Shown piece after piece: positions 26,445-35,338 of a stretch of 41,961 bases of DNA. Below the pieces are notes generated by a model, which worked only from the letters and a program-made list of their open reading frames with translations, was not told where the DNA came from and ran no database searches. Source of the stretch: Paenibacillus xylanivorans (lineage in GTDB: Bacteria > Bacillota > Bacilli > Paenibacillales > Paenibacillaceae); assembly GCF_001280595.1 (NCBI RefSeq), contig NZ_LITU01000055.1:5479-47439 (forward strand), in the 5' to 3' direction. Position numbers and translations under genes: made by a program. Positions within the stretch are counted from its first letter, which is position 1; the number at the start of each line of letters is the position of its first letter.

Positions 26445-27626
26445 ATGCATTATCTCATTTCTGTTGCCGGTCTGATTATTGTGCTATTACTGGCATGGCT
26501 TGCGAGTAATAATAAGCAAAAAATTAAATATCGTCCAATCATTATAATGATTGTTATTCAGATAGGTTTGGGACTAATTATACTAAAAACGAGTATAGGC
26601 GAATTCTTAATTAAAGGCTTTGCCGATAGTTTTTCGAAATTACTTGGATATGCCAACGAAGGAACGAACTTTGTTTTTGGTGGGATTGCAAATGAAGGAG
26701 CCCATACATTTTTCCTGTATGTTTTGATGCCTATCGTTTTTATGTCAGCATTAATAGGGATTCTGCAACATTACAAAATACTGCCGTTCATTATAAAGTA
26801 TATTGGTCTGGTGCTAAGTAAAGTAAATGGCATGGGGAAATTGGAATCTTATAATGCGGTTGCAGCCGCAATTGTAGGACAAAATGAAGTATTTATCTCT
26901 GTGAAAAATCAGCTTGGATTATTGCCAAAGCATCGCTTGTATACATTATGTGCATCTGCAATGTCAACGGTATCTATGTCCATTGTTGGTTCATATATGA
27001 CGATGCTGGAACCTAGATATGTAGTAGCTGCATTAATATTAAACCTATTTGGCGGCTTTATCATTGCATCCATCATTAATCCGTATGAAGTTACAGCTGA
27101 AGAAGATATTGTTGAAGTTCAGGAAGAGGGAAAACAAACGTTTTTTGAAATGCTGGGCGAATATATTATGGATGGCTTTAAAGTAGCCATTGTAGTGGGA
27201 GTAATGTTAGTTGGTTTTGTTGGAATCATTGCTTTAATTAACGGGGTCTTCAGTGGCATATTTGGCATCTCGTTCCAAGGTGTTCTAGGGTATGTCTTTG
27301 CACCAATTGCCTTTATGATCGGTGTGCCATGGCATGAAGCTGTTCATGCCGGTAGTATCATGGCAACGAAACTGGTTGCGAATGAATTTGTAGCTATGCT
27401 TGACTTTGTTAAGATCCAAGATGGTTTAAGTGGGCGTACTACAGCCATTGTTTCCGTTTTTCTAATCTCATTTGCTAACTTTGGGTCCATTGGTACAATC
27501 GTGGGTGCAGTAAAAGGGCTGAATGAAAAACAAGGGAACATTGTTGCTCGGTTTGGATTGAAGCTGTTATATGGGGCTACACTTGTAAGCGTTTTATCGG
27601 CCATAATTATCGGTATTATATTTTAG
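26445..27626 (+). CDS. nupC: Concentrative nucleoside transporter NupC (CNT family)
   Basis: This 393-residue inner-membrane symporter brings nucleosides in with H+ or Na+. Typical CNT features are the N-terminal helices ('[42 protein letters not shown]'), the '[31 protein letters not shown]' segment, '[22 protein letters not shown]' (substrate motif), '[17 protein letters not shown]', and '[26 protein letters not shown]'. The length equals B. subtilis NupC. The frame opens 14 codons earlier, but ATG 26445 has GGAGG (26433-26437) seven bases ahead. With deoD and the upstream regulator it forms a nucleoside salvage unit, ended by a terminator at 27701. Confidence 0.94.
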   Translation: MHYLISVAGLIIVLLLAWLASNNKQKIKYRPIIIMIVIQIGLGLIILKTSIGEFLIKGFADSFSKLLGYANEGTNFVFGGIANEGAHTFFLYVLMPIVFMSALIGILQHYKILPFIIKYIGLVLSKVNGMGKLESYNAVAAAIVGQNEVFISVKNQLGLLPKHRLYTLCASAMSTVSMSIVGSYMTMLEPRYVVAALILNLFGGFIIASIINPYEVTAEEDIVEVQEEGKQTFFEMLGEYIMDGFKVAIVVGVMLVGFVGIIALINGVFSGIFGISFQGVLGYVFAPIAFMIGVPWHEAVHAGSIMATKLVANEFVAMLDFVKIQDGLSGRTTAIVSVFLISFANFGSIGTIVGAVKGLNEKQGNIVARFGLKLLYGATLVSVLSAIIIGIIF

Positions 27627-27700
27627 TTGAACCAACTGGAAATGAAGCTGTCCTAAATGATATGGAAGGTTAATGTAGAGGGACACCAATATCTTCGTTG

Positions 27701-27728
27701 AAAGTCGCTATTTTAGCGGCTTTTTTTC
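27701..27728 (+). terminator. Rho-independent terminator after nupC
   Basis: AAAGTCGCTA (27701-27710) pairs with TAGCGGCTTT (27714-27723), with one G-T pair, around a three-base loop and runs into a T tract. Confidence 0.82.
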
Positions 27729-27732
27729 GTTT

Positions 27733-28253
27733 GTTAGCTCATATTCGAGTGACGAAACATATACAATCAAGAAAGTATATATTGACACCGATATGTGGTC
27801 GCCGGAATCATTCTGATTCTTTGCTTTGGACTTACACTACGGAGCGAAGGAACTTAAATTGGTCGTGACTGACGGGGGAAATGGCAATGGATCTGACCAT
27901 GCCACATGGGGAAATACAAAGCGGCATTACAGGCAGCAATAGCTGGATTAACCGAAGTTAATTTAACTGCGCCGATTGTCATCCAAGATGTTTATCTAAG
28001 AGATTCTATTAAAACAGCATTAGGAATAACGGGAGATCTAACCTTTGGAGATATGCTGAAATTGACAACACTAAATAGCAAATCTGGAAGACTTAGATCC
28101 TTAGAGGGTTTGCAGTACGCAAATAACTTGGTGAGGTTAGATATCACGGGTAATGCCATCACGGATTTCTCTCCATTAAAAGGGTTAACTAAACTCGATA
28201 ATTTGTTGGCAAATCCCCAAATTGTTGAAATTCCATTGAAACCGCTAATTTAG
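27733..28253 (+). pseudogene. Broken gene with NPCBM and leucine-rich-repeat (internalin-like) parts
   Basis: The first frame reads SSDETYTIKKVYIDTDMWSPESF, then an in-frame TGA (near 27813), then LDLHYGAKELKLVVTDGGNG and SDHATWG. This is a recognisable NPCBM/NEW2 carbohydrate-binding module. A shift of frame near 27915 then leads into 'PIVIQDVYLRDSIKTALGI..GDLTFGDMLKLTTLN' and leucine-rich repeats ('LEGLQYANNLVRLDITGNAITDFSPLKGLTKLDNL'), as in Paenibacillus surface proteins. The last repeat runs into a terminator. No start codon, signal peptide or catalytic domain remains. A 115-residue frame from ATG 27906 could be read but lacks a ribosome binding site. I take this as the decayed 3' end of a large secreted protein gene. 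Confidence 0.7.
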
Positions 28254-28266
28254 CGGTTTTTTTTTA
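28239..28266 (+). terminator. Rho-independent terminator of the broken NPCBM/LRR gene
   Basis: AAACCGCTA (28239-28247) pairs with TAGCGGTTT (28251-28259) around a three-base loop, followed by six more T. The TAG stop of the LRR frame lies within the stem. Confidence 0.85.
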
Positions 28267-28272
28267 AGGAAT

Positions 28273-28305
28273 CAAGTTCTTGCCCCAAACTGAGGACAAG
28301 AACTT
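28273..28305. repeat. Perfect 10-bp inverted repeat
   Basis: CAAGTTCTTG (28273-28282) and CAAGAACTTG (28296-28305) are exact reverse complements separated by 13 bases. There is no T tract, so this is not an ordinary terminator. It lies just outside the broken NPCBM/LRR gene and could be a mobile-element scar or a binding site. Confidence 0.5.
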
Positions 28306-28387
28306 GGTCCTAATCATTAAACTCAACAAATACACACTGAAAAAATACCATCAAATGATAGCCTCTCAATATCCTACAAATCGGTCC

Positions 28388-29494
28388 CTAGATGTCCTTA
28401 ATGGATGCCGCTTGCGAAATTCTTTCGCGAATGTCTTCTTCAGTTCGTGGGACAAGAAAATCTACCATCATTTCCGCGTTTGCTTGAACTTCCTCGATGA
28501 AAGGACGGAAACTCTTATTATATTCTTGGAACGCAAGTTCAAAATTCCCATGGTTTTTTTGGAAAGCATCAGCCAAGGCTGCTGCCCCATCTATTGCCAG
28601 TGATCCACCCATGCCAGCAGCCGGAGAGGCGCAGTATCCAGCATCACCGACTAGCGCTACCCTGCCTTTTGTCCACGACGGTATTTTCATTTGGCACAGC
28701 TTGTCAAAGTAAAAAGTTTTCGAGTTCTTCACTTCTTCCAGCAATTCCGGCGTTCGCCAGCCTAGTCCGGAAAATTGATTCAGAATGATATCCCGTTGCT
28801 GATCTTCGTTTCGGTAGTCGTATGGGAGTTCCTTCACCGAAGAAAAGCAGAGGACAATATCGGTTTTATTGTTATAAGTGTTCAGCATGACCGCCTTGCC
28901 CGGCTCGTTGTACATCTGTGTCGTATTCTCCCGGATCAACAACTTATCCACGATCGTGATAGAGAAATACGTTTTAAGAAAAATCGAAAATTCCGCCTCC
29001 TCGCCGAAGCACAATTTTCTGACGGTCGAATGAATACCATCACAGCCGAATACCAGGTCATACGAGCGCTTTTGTCCTCCTTTGAAAGCTACCTCAACGC
29101 CATTATTTTCTTCTTTCAATGATGTAATGCTATCTCCGAAAATAAACTCAACGTCATCTTTGACAGCCTTGAACATGATATCCAGCAATACATCTCGCTC
29201 GATTTCATATTCATCTTCTGCGAGCTGCTCACGGATTTCGAATCTTTCAGTGACATCATCGGAATTTTTGAATTCCATCAATTCCATGTCTATTTTGTTC
29301 GACTGGATTTGGCCTAGCAGACCCATACGTTTCACGATGTCGACGGTATTTTCGCGGATATTTACAGGTGTGCCGCCTTTTTTAAGACCTTCAGCGATCT
29401 CAACAACGGTCACGTTGTAGCCAAACTGCTTCATCCAGTAGGCTGTTGAGATGCCGGCAAAACTCGCCCCGCTAACTAGAATATTTTTTTTCAT
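28388..29494 (-). CDS. FAD-dependent monooxygenase (PHBH/TetX-like superfamily)
   Basis: This 368-residue flavoprotein has an FAD-binding Rossmann motif at the N terminus ('ILVSGASFAGISTAYWMKQFGYNVTVVE', residues 4-31). The DG motif is 'LVFGCDGIHSTVRKLCFG' (about 150-168). The GD motif is 'GRVALVGDAGYCASPAAGMGGSLAIDGAAAL' (about 280-310). It should use NAD(P)H and O2 to hydroxylate a small organic, possibly aromatic, substrate in the cytoplasm. The substrate cannot be told; TetX shares this fold, but nothing specific to tetracycline is seen. GGGAGGA precedes the ATG. It is transcribed away from the lichenase, which has its own catabolite-controlled promoter. Confidence 0.9.
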   Translation of the reverse strand: MKKNILVSGASFAGISTAYWMKQFGYNVTVVEIAEGLKKGGTPVNIRENTVDIVKRMGLLGQIQSNKIDMELMEFKNSDDVTERFEIREQLAEDEYEIERDVLLDIMFKAVKDDVEFIFGDSITSLKEENNGVEVAFKGGQKRSYDLVFGCDGIHSTVRKLCFGEEAEFSIFLKTYFSITIVDKLLIRENTTQMYNEPGKAVMLNTYNNKTDIVLCFSSVKELPYDYRNEDQQRDIILNQFSGLGWRTPELLEEVKNSKTFYFDKLCQMKIPSWTKGRVALVGDAGYCASPAAGMGGSLAIDGAAALADAFQKNHGNFELAFQEYNKSFRPFIEEVQANAEMMVDFLVPRTEEDIRERISQAASIKDI

Positions 29495-29792
29495 ATTCGT
29501 TCCTCCCGTGATCCATAATATTTCTAATGATTTTGTATAGAATAAAATAGCTTTATGAACTGAATATGAACAGCTCGTGCAGAGCCAGGCGTTGACCTTT
29601 TCCTCACGAAAAGCTTTAGAAATGAATATCTATCTTTAAAGATTGCTATAGTTATCCCATTTACATCCATATAGAATGAAAACACCAAACGTGTAAGCGC
29701 TTTATATTATGCTTCCGCAAGAGGATCTACTACTTTTGGGGATCCCTTGCCCAAACTTCGTACATGTTTGGAATCATTCATGGAGGTGTGTG
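29495..29792. other. Shared upstream region of the monooxygenase and lichenase genes
   Basis: Besides the cre site this gap holds a hairpin in the lichenase leader (CCAAAC 29751-29756 with GTTTGG 29766-29771) and a GGATC/GATCC pair just before it. In Bacillus, LicT acts on such a leader by antitermination, but I do not see a clear RAT sequence or an overlapping terminator. No gene is present. Confidence 0.4.
29692..29705 (+). promoter_or_regulatory. Catabolite-responsive element (CcpA site) for the lichenase gene
   Basis: TGTAAGCGCTTTAT matches the Firmicute cre consensus TGWAARCGYTWNCW at 13 of 14 positions. It lies 87 bases before the start codon and just after a possible -10 region (TATAGAAT at 29670-29677). 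CcpA bound there could block transcription when glucose is present, as is known for Bacillus beta-glucanase genes. Confidence 0.75.
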
Positions 29793-30506
29793 ATGAAAAG
29801 GAAGTCTTGGTATACTTTGGTGGTGGCATGTGTGGTATCTTTGTTTGTTTCGGTAAGTGCTTTCGCAAGTTATGTTTTCTGGGAACCACTAACTTATTTT
29901 AACCCGGAAACATGGCAAAAGGCAGATGGCTACTCCAACGGAGAAATGTTCAACTGCACATGGCGGGCCAACAATGTCAATTTTACGAATGATGGGAAGC
30001 TCAAGCTAGGTTTGACAAGTTCTGCGTACAACAAGTTTGATTGCGGGGAGTACCGCTCCACTAATAATTATGGATATGGGCTGTATGAAGTCAGCATGAA
30101 GCCTGCCAAAAATACCGGCATAGTATCCTCCTTTTTCACCTACACAGGACCTGCTCATGGCACGCAATGGGACGAGATTGATATTGAATTTTTAGGAAAA
30201 GACACGACCAAAGTGCAATTTAATTATTTTACAAATGGGGTGGGTGGTCATGAGAAAGTTATTAACCTTGGCTTTGATGCATCACAGGGGTTCCATACCT
30301 ATGCTTTCGACTGGCAACCAGGGTATATCAAGTGGTATGTTGATGGCGTATTGAAGCATACCGCAACCAGCAATATCCCCATAACTCCCGGTAAAATTAT
30401 GATGAATATATGGAATGGAACCGGGGTTGATAGTTGGTTAGGTCCTTATAACGGTGCCAATCCATTGTACGCAGAATACGATTGGGTTAAATATACGAGT
30501 AATTAG
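29793..30506 (+). CDS. bglS: Secreted endo-beta-1,3-1,4-glucanase (lichenase), GH16
   Basis: This 237-residue enzyme is secreted (signal peptide to about residue 25, SAFA) and hydrolyses mixed-linkage beta-glucan such as lichenan or cereal glucan. '[10 protein letters not shown]' gives the GH16 catalytic residues Glu128 (nucleophile), Asp130 and Glu132 (acid/base). Long stretches such as '[21 protein letters not shown]', '[26 protein letters not shown]' and '[25 protein letters not shown]' agree with B. subtilis BglS. The frame opens at ATG 29709, but ATG 29793 follows GGAGGTG directly and starts the signal peptide, so it is the real start. It is transcribed alone between the cre site and a terminator, and is controlled by carbon catabolite repression. 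Confidence 0.96.
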   Translation: MKRKSWYTLVVACVVSLFVSVSAFASYVFWEPLTYFNPETWQKADGYSNGEMFNCTWRANNVNFTNDGKLKLGLTSSAYNKFDCGEYRSTNNYGYGLYEVSMKPAKNTGIVSSFFTYTGPAHGTQWDEIDIEFLGKDTTKVQFNYFTNGVGGHEKVINLGFDASQGFHTYAFDWQPGYIKWYVDGVLKHTATSNIPITPGKIMMNIWNGTGVDSWLGPYNGANPLYAEYDWVKYTSN

Positions 30507-30512
30507 TTGCAG

Positions 30513-30542
30513 AAGCAGCCGCTCAGCGGCTGCTTTTGTTTT
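30513..30542 (+). terminator. Rho-independent terminator after the lichenase gene
   Basis: AAGCAGCCGC (30513-30522) pairs perfectly with GCGGCTGCTT (30526-30535) around TCA, followed by TTGTTTT. Confidence 0.9.
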
Positions 30543-30587
30543 ACGACCGCGTTCCTCTATTCATTTTAACGAATCAAATGACGATAA

Positions 30588-31094
30588 ATCATCTGTGAAT
30601 CTCACAAAAAAATAGAGAAGAATCTCGGCAACAACGTTACGAGTTATACGGCGAAAACCAAGGAAGGTAAAATAGTATGGACTAAAAAAATAAGTAACGT
30701 AAGCTACCGGGAAGATATGAAGAATTCGGTGCGTGAAGGCAAAGATGTTTTTTCTATCGGATTCACAGGAATTCTATCCAATGGCAACTTTTTCATCATA
30801 GACCGGAAGGGTGTCATGCAGACAGTTCCTGCTTCTGCAAAAAGCTATCAGACAGCTCCAGATGGAACTGTGATGCTGGTCGAGAATTCACGAGTATCTA
30901 TCTATCAGGTAAGTGAGTCGGCGTCCACCAAATTAAAATTATTGCATACAATCAATATTTCTGAAATCGCCGGATCTACCTCAACGTTTGTGTATGAGGG
31001 TGGGGGCATCGTCTATTACATGAACGACAGCAGCCAGATTATCCGATATGATTTAAACAAGGCTCCTGGGAGCAATACGACCGTAAAACAGTGA
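30588..31094 (+). pseudogene. 5'-truncated gene, unrecognised extracellular repeat-type protein
   Basis: The frame is open from 30588, right after TAA, and reads EKNLGNNVTSYTAKTKEGKIVWTKKISNV before the first Met at 30717; no start or ribosome binding site exists ahead of it. The 125 residues from that Met contain strand-rich repeats ('SIGFTGILSNGNFFIIDRKGVMQTV', 'TAPDGTVMLVENSRVSIYQV', 'YEGGGIVYYMNDSSQIIRYDL') like blades of a beta-propeller. The gene seems to have lost its 5' part, with the junction just after the lichenase terminator. I cannot name the family. GGGAAG before Met 30717 is a weak site, so a short product is not excluded. Confidence 0.5.
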
Positions 31095-31201
31095 ACTGTG
31101 ACCCATAGGAATGAAACTTAAAAAAAATTCTCATTACTGGTCCCAGTTCAACGCTTAACTTTAAAAAATTTGTAAAACGACAAGAACACACAACGCTTAA
31201 T

Positions 31202-31225
31202 AGCCGCGTAACTGCGGCTTTTTTA
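31202..31225 (+). terminator. Rho-independent terminator
   Basis: AGCCGC (31202-31207) pairs with GCGGCT (31214-31219) around six bases and is followed by TTTTTTA. It ends the truncated gene's transcript. Confidence 0.78.
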
Positions 31226-31421
31226 TATATTGATGTCAATCCGTAGGAAAAGAACATGGATCGTTAGCCGGGGGGATTATAGAATATGTCTCTGAGCAGC
31301 CTACGTGAAAAGCGATTCATTCACATACAGTTCATAAATGCATTTTACAATAAGATAAATTCTTGTTAGAAATAATTACGAAAAGCTGCTTATTGCAGAT
31401 AAATATGGAGGTAAGATTCGT
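31226..31421 (+). other. Leader region of the Na+/H+ antiporter gene
   Basis: This gap contains a G-rich patch (GCCGGGGGG near 31268) and an AT-rich segment with TACAAT near 31346 that could be a -10 element. No -35 at proper distance and no riboswitch class could be recognised. Confidence 0.3.
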
Positions 31422-33395
31422 TTGGAATTATTTGAATATATTTTGCTGATGCTTGCGGCGGTCTCATTATCTAATTTAGTAAACCGGTTTATCCCTTCGG
31501 TCTCCGTGCCTATTATTCAAATCGTGCTGGGGATGTTGATTACTTTGCTACCCTTGCACTATGAACTGAAATTAAATCCGGAGCTGTTTCTGCTTCTATT
31601 CATAGCCCCGTTGCTGTTCAATGATGGCAGGCATGCAGATAAAGAAGCGCTCTGGAAGCTGAAGAAACCTATCCTTTTGCTAGCGCTTGGTTTGGTCTTT
31701 GTAACGGTAGCCGTGATGGGTTATTTCCTAAATTGGCTACTTCCGGTCATCCCACTGGCGGCAGCTTTTGCATTGGCGGCTGCACTAGCACCTACCGATG
31801 CTGTGGCCGTTGGTGCACTGGAGCAGAAAGTAAAGATCCCCCATCAGACAATGCAAATTCTTGAGGGAGAATCTTTAATAAATGATGCATCAGGGCTGGT
31901 CTCCTTTCAGTTTGCCGTAGCCGCAATGGTCACAGGTGTATTCTCTTTCAAAACTGCCAGTATCAGCTTTATTTCCATTTCACTTGGGGGTGTGGTACTG
32001 GGCCTTCTGCTCACCTTAATTAAATATGGTGTGGTGAAGTGGTTGCGGAAACTGGGGATGGAGAATGTCACGCTTCACATGCTGATTGAGATCTTGACTC
32101 CATTTTTGATTTTCATGGCAGCGGAGGAATTAGGGGTCAACGGTATCCTGGCTGTCGTCGCCGCAGGAATCGCCCATTCTTTCGGTTACAAGAAAATGAA
32201 CCCCGAGGTAGCCAAGCTGAGTGTTGTATCCAAAAGCACCTGGTCGGTCATTATCTTTGTATTGAATGGACTGGTTTTCCTGTTGCTTGGAACACAGCTT
32301 CCTGATATTATCCAGACGATTTGGAGTAACCCGGAAATAGGGAATTTTAAAGTCATTATGTACACACTATTATTGACTTCAGCTGTACTCGGGCTGCGTC
32401 TCATCTGGGCAATCCTGATGGATATTTCTAAAGGACTCAAACAGAGCGACCCTTGGCATCTTAGGTTGAAGAAGGCGCTTATCCTTAGTCTATCGGGAGT
32501 CCGGGGAACGATCACACTAGCGAGTACATTGTCACTGCCGTTTTTTCTTAATGATGGCACTTCATTTCCGGCCAGGGATCTGATCATTTTCCTAGCGGCT
32601 GGGGTTATTCTGTGGACGCTTCTGGCATCCAACTATCTGTTGCCGCTTTTATTGGGTAAAGAAACACAAACGGAGCAGGAAGAGGACGAGATTCAGGCGA
32701 AAATTGAGATTCTGAGGAATGTGGTTACCGGATTAAATGAATCGATCACGGACCAGAACCGGCTTGCGACCGCTCAGATCATCAATACGTATACTTCCAG
32801 AATTCGAACGCTCAAAAAAGATGAAAAGAAAGATAAGGTACAGCGATCCTTGGGTTTGTCTGTCCTGAAATGGGAAAGAGAGAACACTCTGCTTGCACTT
32901 GAAAAGAAAGAAGTGAATCCATACACAGCATACCGTTACCTTAATCGAATTAACAAACTATTGTATATGCACACAAGAGATGCGCGCTATAAAAAAGAGC
33001 TTTTCCCCGTTAAGCATTGGGACGAAGTGTTCGGAATGCTGCAGCAATTCCGGTTAAGTTTCCGAGAAAGAAGGGCGGAACTGAACAGACTTAGAATTCA
33101 AAATGTTACTTATGTCATTAAGCAGCTAAATGTTCTGCTCGCAGAAGGCGAGCGGGATATGGAGATGGTCAGCTCACTGATTCTGCAATATGAACGTATG
33201 CTGCTGGGTCTGACCAGAAATGAACCGGACATCGGCACCCGAAAAGAGTTGGGCAAATCGATGCAGGAGCTGGCCCGAGTCGGAATTCAGCTGGAGAGAG
33301 ACAACATCCAGTCCATGTTCGAGGCTGGACGGATTTCAAGACAGGGCATGAAGGAAATGAAACGCGATATTCTTTTCATGGAACATGATTTGTGA
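31422..33395 (+). CDS. CPA1-family Na+/H+ antiporter with long C-terminal cytoplasmic domain
   Basis: This 657-residue membrane protein exchanges Na+ (perhaps K+ or Li+) for H+ to control cytoplasmic pH and salt. The first 410 residues hold about 12 helices with the CPA1 motifs 'ALAPTDAVAVGALEQ' (Asp126) and 'EGESLINDASGLVSFQFAVAA' (Asn154-Asp155, the ion-binding ND pair). The remaining 240 residues are hydrophilic and rich in Glu, Arg and Lys, with coiled-coil character ('EEDEIQAKIEILRNVVTGLNESITDQNRLATAQIINTYTSRI'), as in NhaK-like antiporters. Translation starts at TTG, nine bases after GGAGGT (31407-31412). It appears to be a single-gene unit. Confidence 0.92.
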   Translation: MELFEYILLMLAAVSLSNLVNRFIPSVSVPIIQIVLGMLITLLPLHYELKLNPELFLLLFIAPLLFNDGRHADKEALWKLKKPILLLALGLVFVTVAVMGYFLNWLLPVIPLAAAFALAAALAPTDAVAVGALEQKVKIPHQTMQILEGESLINDASGLVSFQFAVAAMVTGVFSFKTASISFISISLGGVVLGLLLTLIKYGVVKWLRKLGMENVTLHMLIEILTPFLIFMAAEELGVNGILAVVAAGIAHSFGYKKMNPEVAKLSVVSKSTWSVIIFVLNGLVFLLLGTQLPDIIQTIWSNPEIGNFKVIMYTLLLTSAVLGLRLIWAILMDISKGLKQSDPWHLRLKKALILSLSGVRGTITLASTLSLPFFLNDGTSFPARDLIIFLAAGVILWTLLASNYLLPLLLGKETQTEQEEDEIQAKIEILRNVVTGLNESITDQNRLATAQIINTYTSRIRTLKKDEKKDKVQRSLGLSVLKWERENTLLALEKKEVNPYTAYRYLNRINKLLYMHTRDARYKKELFPVKHWDEVFGMLQQFRLSFRERRAELNRLRIQNVTYVIKQLNVLLAEGERDMEMVSSLILQYERMLLGLTRNEPDIGTRKELGKSMQELARVGIQLERDNIQSMFEAGRISRQGMKEMKRDILFMEHDL

Positions 33396-33570
33396 GAAGA
33401 GACAAGTTGAGAGAGGTCTCGATTCTATGTTTTTGTCAAAAGCGTAAGGATAGCAGAATAGCGCCTAAATATGGAAAAAATTTAATATATCAATTGCGAA
33501 GTTGATTGGATATAATGCAAAAGCATATAAAAGGAGATATAAAATATATAAAAATAACAAAAAGTGAGGA

Positions 33571-33939
33571 ATGTATGTGGTTTACTTTTTATGGACGATG
33601 TATCTTGGATTGCTCGGAACAGCATCTCTCGCTTTTTTATTAAAAGGAAAGTATAAATCAAAACTTAGCAAAATAGATTTCGTCGTGTCTGTCATTACAT
33701 GGATTGGGTTGTTGGGGTTCGTTACGGAAACCACTATTCTAACTCCTGCGTTCTGGAAAATTGTTACCGTGACAGCTTTACTGTGGGATATCTCATTCAC
33801 GATGCTACTAAAGGATTATGAAGGTGAAGAACTCCTGAAGGAATTACCGATTGTGGTGAGGAGAGTTTTGATGTTAATAACATTAGTTATCATGATTGGA
33901 CCTCTTTACTACGGGCTTTTCAGATATTCTTTTTCATGA
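33571..33939 (+). CDS. Small multi-pass membrane protein, unrecognised
   Basis: This protein of 122 residues has four likely helices (about residues 3-24, 38-56, 61-76 and 96-118) and a basic loop KGKYKSKLSK. I recognise no family. GTGAGGA lies directly before the ATG, too close for it; GTG 33577 (two codons in) has better spacing, so the product may be two residues shorter. It lies 175 bases after the antiporter and ends at a bidirectional terminator, so it may share the antiporter transcript. No function is assigned. Confidence 0.65.
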   Translation: MYVVYFLWTMYLGLLGTASLAFLLKGKYKSKLSKIDFVVSVITWIGLLGFVTETTILTPAFWKIVTVTALLWDISFTMLLKDYEGEELLKELPIVVRRVLMLITLVIMIGPLYYGLFRYSFS

Positions 33940-33964
33940 ATCCGTGTAAACGAAATAAGAATGT

Positions 33965-34000
33965 AAAACCAGTGGAATTTAAATTCATTCACTGGTTTTT
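33965..34000. terminator. Bidirectional terminator between convergent genes
   Basis: AAAACCAGTG (33965-33974) pairs with CACTGGTTTT (33990-33999). A-rich and T-rich flanks allow use on both strands, for the small membrane protein and for the methyltransferase. Confidence 0.78.
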
Positions 34001-34060
34001 ATCTATCTAGGATGCAGTTTGAAAAATTACAAATGAGTCATGGAGCATCCTTAATTCAAA

Positions 34061-34651
34061 CTACAACAACGAAGACTGTGGCTTTGCATTACTTTCTTTT
34101 TTACGACATACATAAACGTATGCGAAAGGAATATTCAGAGGTACAAACACAATTTTTTCAATAATAAATTTTTCGGATAGCTGTTTTTTCATTTGTAGAG
34201 AATATTGAAAAGCAATAAATTGTCCTCCAGGTTTTAGAGCTTGGTGAATCTGTTCGATTAAGGTGTCCCTCAATGTACGCTCAAAATTAAAAAATGGCAA
34301 ACCGCTAAATATATAATCGAGTGCATCTATACCTTCGTTCTTCATTGTATTTAGTAAAGCAGCAGCGTTTGGGTGAGAAGTGAAATTTGGATATTTAATT
34401 CGTAAATTGCTGCGCATCCTCTGATCCATTTCAAATAATAAAACTTTTGTGTTTTCATGTCCATTTTTTTGAATGTATCGGGTAATGGCTCCAGTCCCTG
34501 CTCCAAGCTCTGCAACTGCCATATTTCCTTGCCAAATTGCTTGTTTAACCATCGCATTAGCCAAAAAACGAGAACTTGGAATAATACTCCCCACATTTTT
34601 GGGGCTCTTTACAAAGCTTCTTAAAAATAGCAGACTATCATTTGATTTCAT
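34061..34651 (-). CDS. SAM-dependent methyltransferase, phospholipid N-methyltransferase-like
   Basis: This 196-residue class I methyltransferase has the SAM-binding motif 'AVAELGAGTGAITRYI' (residues 45-60), with an acidic residue in 'LLFEMD' at the end of strand two. It begins 'FLRSFVKSPKNVGSIIPSSRFLANAMV'. That N-terminal pattern is characteristic of the COG3963 group, which contains bacterial phosphatidylethanolamine methyltransferases, rather than of KsgA. The start overlaps the DedA gene stop by four bases (ATGA), so both proteins are translated together. This supports a role at the membrane lipid level. The true substrate could be another lipid or a small molecule. Confidence 0.82.
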   Translation of the reverse strand: MKSNDSLLFLRSFVKSPKNVGSIIPSSRFLANAMVKQAIWQGNMAVAELGAGTGAITRYIQKNGHENTKVLLFEMDQRMRSNLRIKYPNFTSHPNAAALLNTMKNEGIDALDYIFSGLPFFNFERTLRDTLIEQIHQALKPGGQFIAFQYSLQMKKQLSEKFIIEKIVFVPLNIPFAYVYVCRKKESNAKPQSSLL

Positions 34652-35148
34652 TTTATATCCTCCAGCATTGCTAAGATGGGAGTTCCAAAGAAATTTCCCA
34701 AAGCAAAGAAAGTAATCGTCCAGAGTAGGGCGCTTGAGTAGGTTATAAGAGCAAATTTTTTAAAATGAACACCGCTCAGTCCAATGAGCAAAGGCATGAA
34801 ATAACGCACAACAGGGATAAACATTCCGATACACATCGCTACATGGCCTCTTTTTCTGAAAATGGATTCGGCTATGAGATAGTGCTTATTGTGTGAGAAC
34901 TTATTCTTCAATTTGTGGCCGAATAATTTGCCTGTAAAATAAGCAACCGTGATCGCTGTTAGCAGACCAATCAGAATACTGATATAGGCAGTCCAGTGAT
35001 TGATAAAACCCGAGCGACTTAGAACGGCACTGGTAAGAATGGTTACTTCATTAGGAATTGGGATTCCGAATGGGCCTAGAGAGAAGGCTAGAAAAAAGAA
35101 AAGGTACCCATATTGATGGATAAGATCTAGCACGTTATGAACAATCAT
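34648..35148 (-). CDS. DedA-family membrane protein
   Basis: This 166-residue inner-membrane protein has the DedA pattern. An N-terminal re-entrant segment has 'LGPFGIPIPNEVTILTSAVLSRSG', a middle loop is 'YFTGKLFGHKLKNKF', and a conserved segment is 'RKRGHVAMCIGMFIPVVRYFMPLLIGLSGVHFKKFALITYSSALLWTI', with the family's functional Arg residues. DedA proteins flip or transport polyprenyl phosphates or phospholipids and support membrane homeostasis. It is co-translated with the lipid-methyltransferase-like gene and is divergent from an OmpR-type two-component system that may control both. Confidence 0.88.
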   Translation of the reverse strand: MIVHNVLDLIHQYGYLFFFLAFSLGPFGIPIPNEVTILTSAVLSRSGFINHWTAYISILIGLLTAITVAYFTGKLFGHKLKNKFSHNKHYLIAESIFRKRGHVAMCIGMFIPVVRYFMPLLIGLSGVHFKKFALITYSSALLWTITFFALGNFFGTPILAMLEDIK

Positions 35149-35338
35149 TTTTTTTCAGCTCCTCATGTTGATAGCTGTATCTTACCGAGAAAAATTAAGG
35201 GAATGATGAGGGTATTTCTAAAGAAAATCTAAAGAAGTTGCAGTTAGTGGGATTGAAATTACGATGTATAAAAACTTCATTAATTCCTTCGTTTTTGTAC
35301 TAGAGATTTTTCATTTAAATCGTGTATTATGACTTAAA

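Noticed and set aside
28388..29494. TetX-type tetracycline-inactivating enzyme
   Set aside because: The monooxygenase shares the fold, but I see no residues specific to TetX; closeness to a Tet(L)-like gene 11 kb away is not evidence.
31260..31421. Possible ion or nucleotide riboswitch before the Na+/H+ antiporter
   Set aside because: The G-rich patch did not fit any riboswitch consensus I know, and no terminator or site-sequestering stem follows it.
32186..32632. A 148-codon minus-strand frame
   Set aside because: It is antisense to the Na+/H+ antiporter helices and has no independent support.
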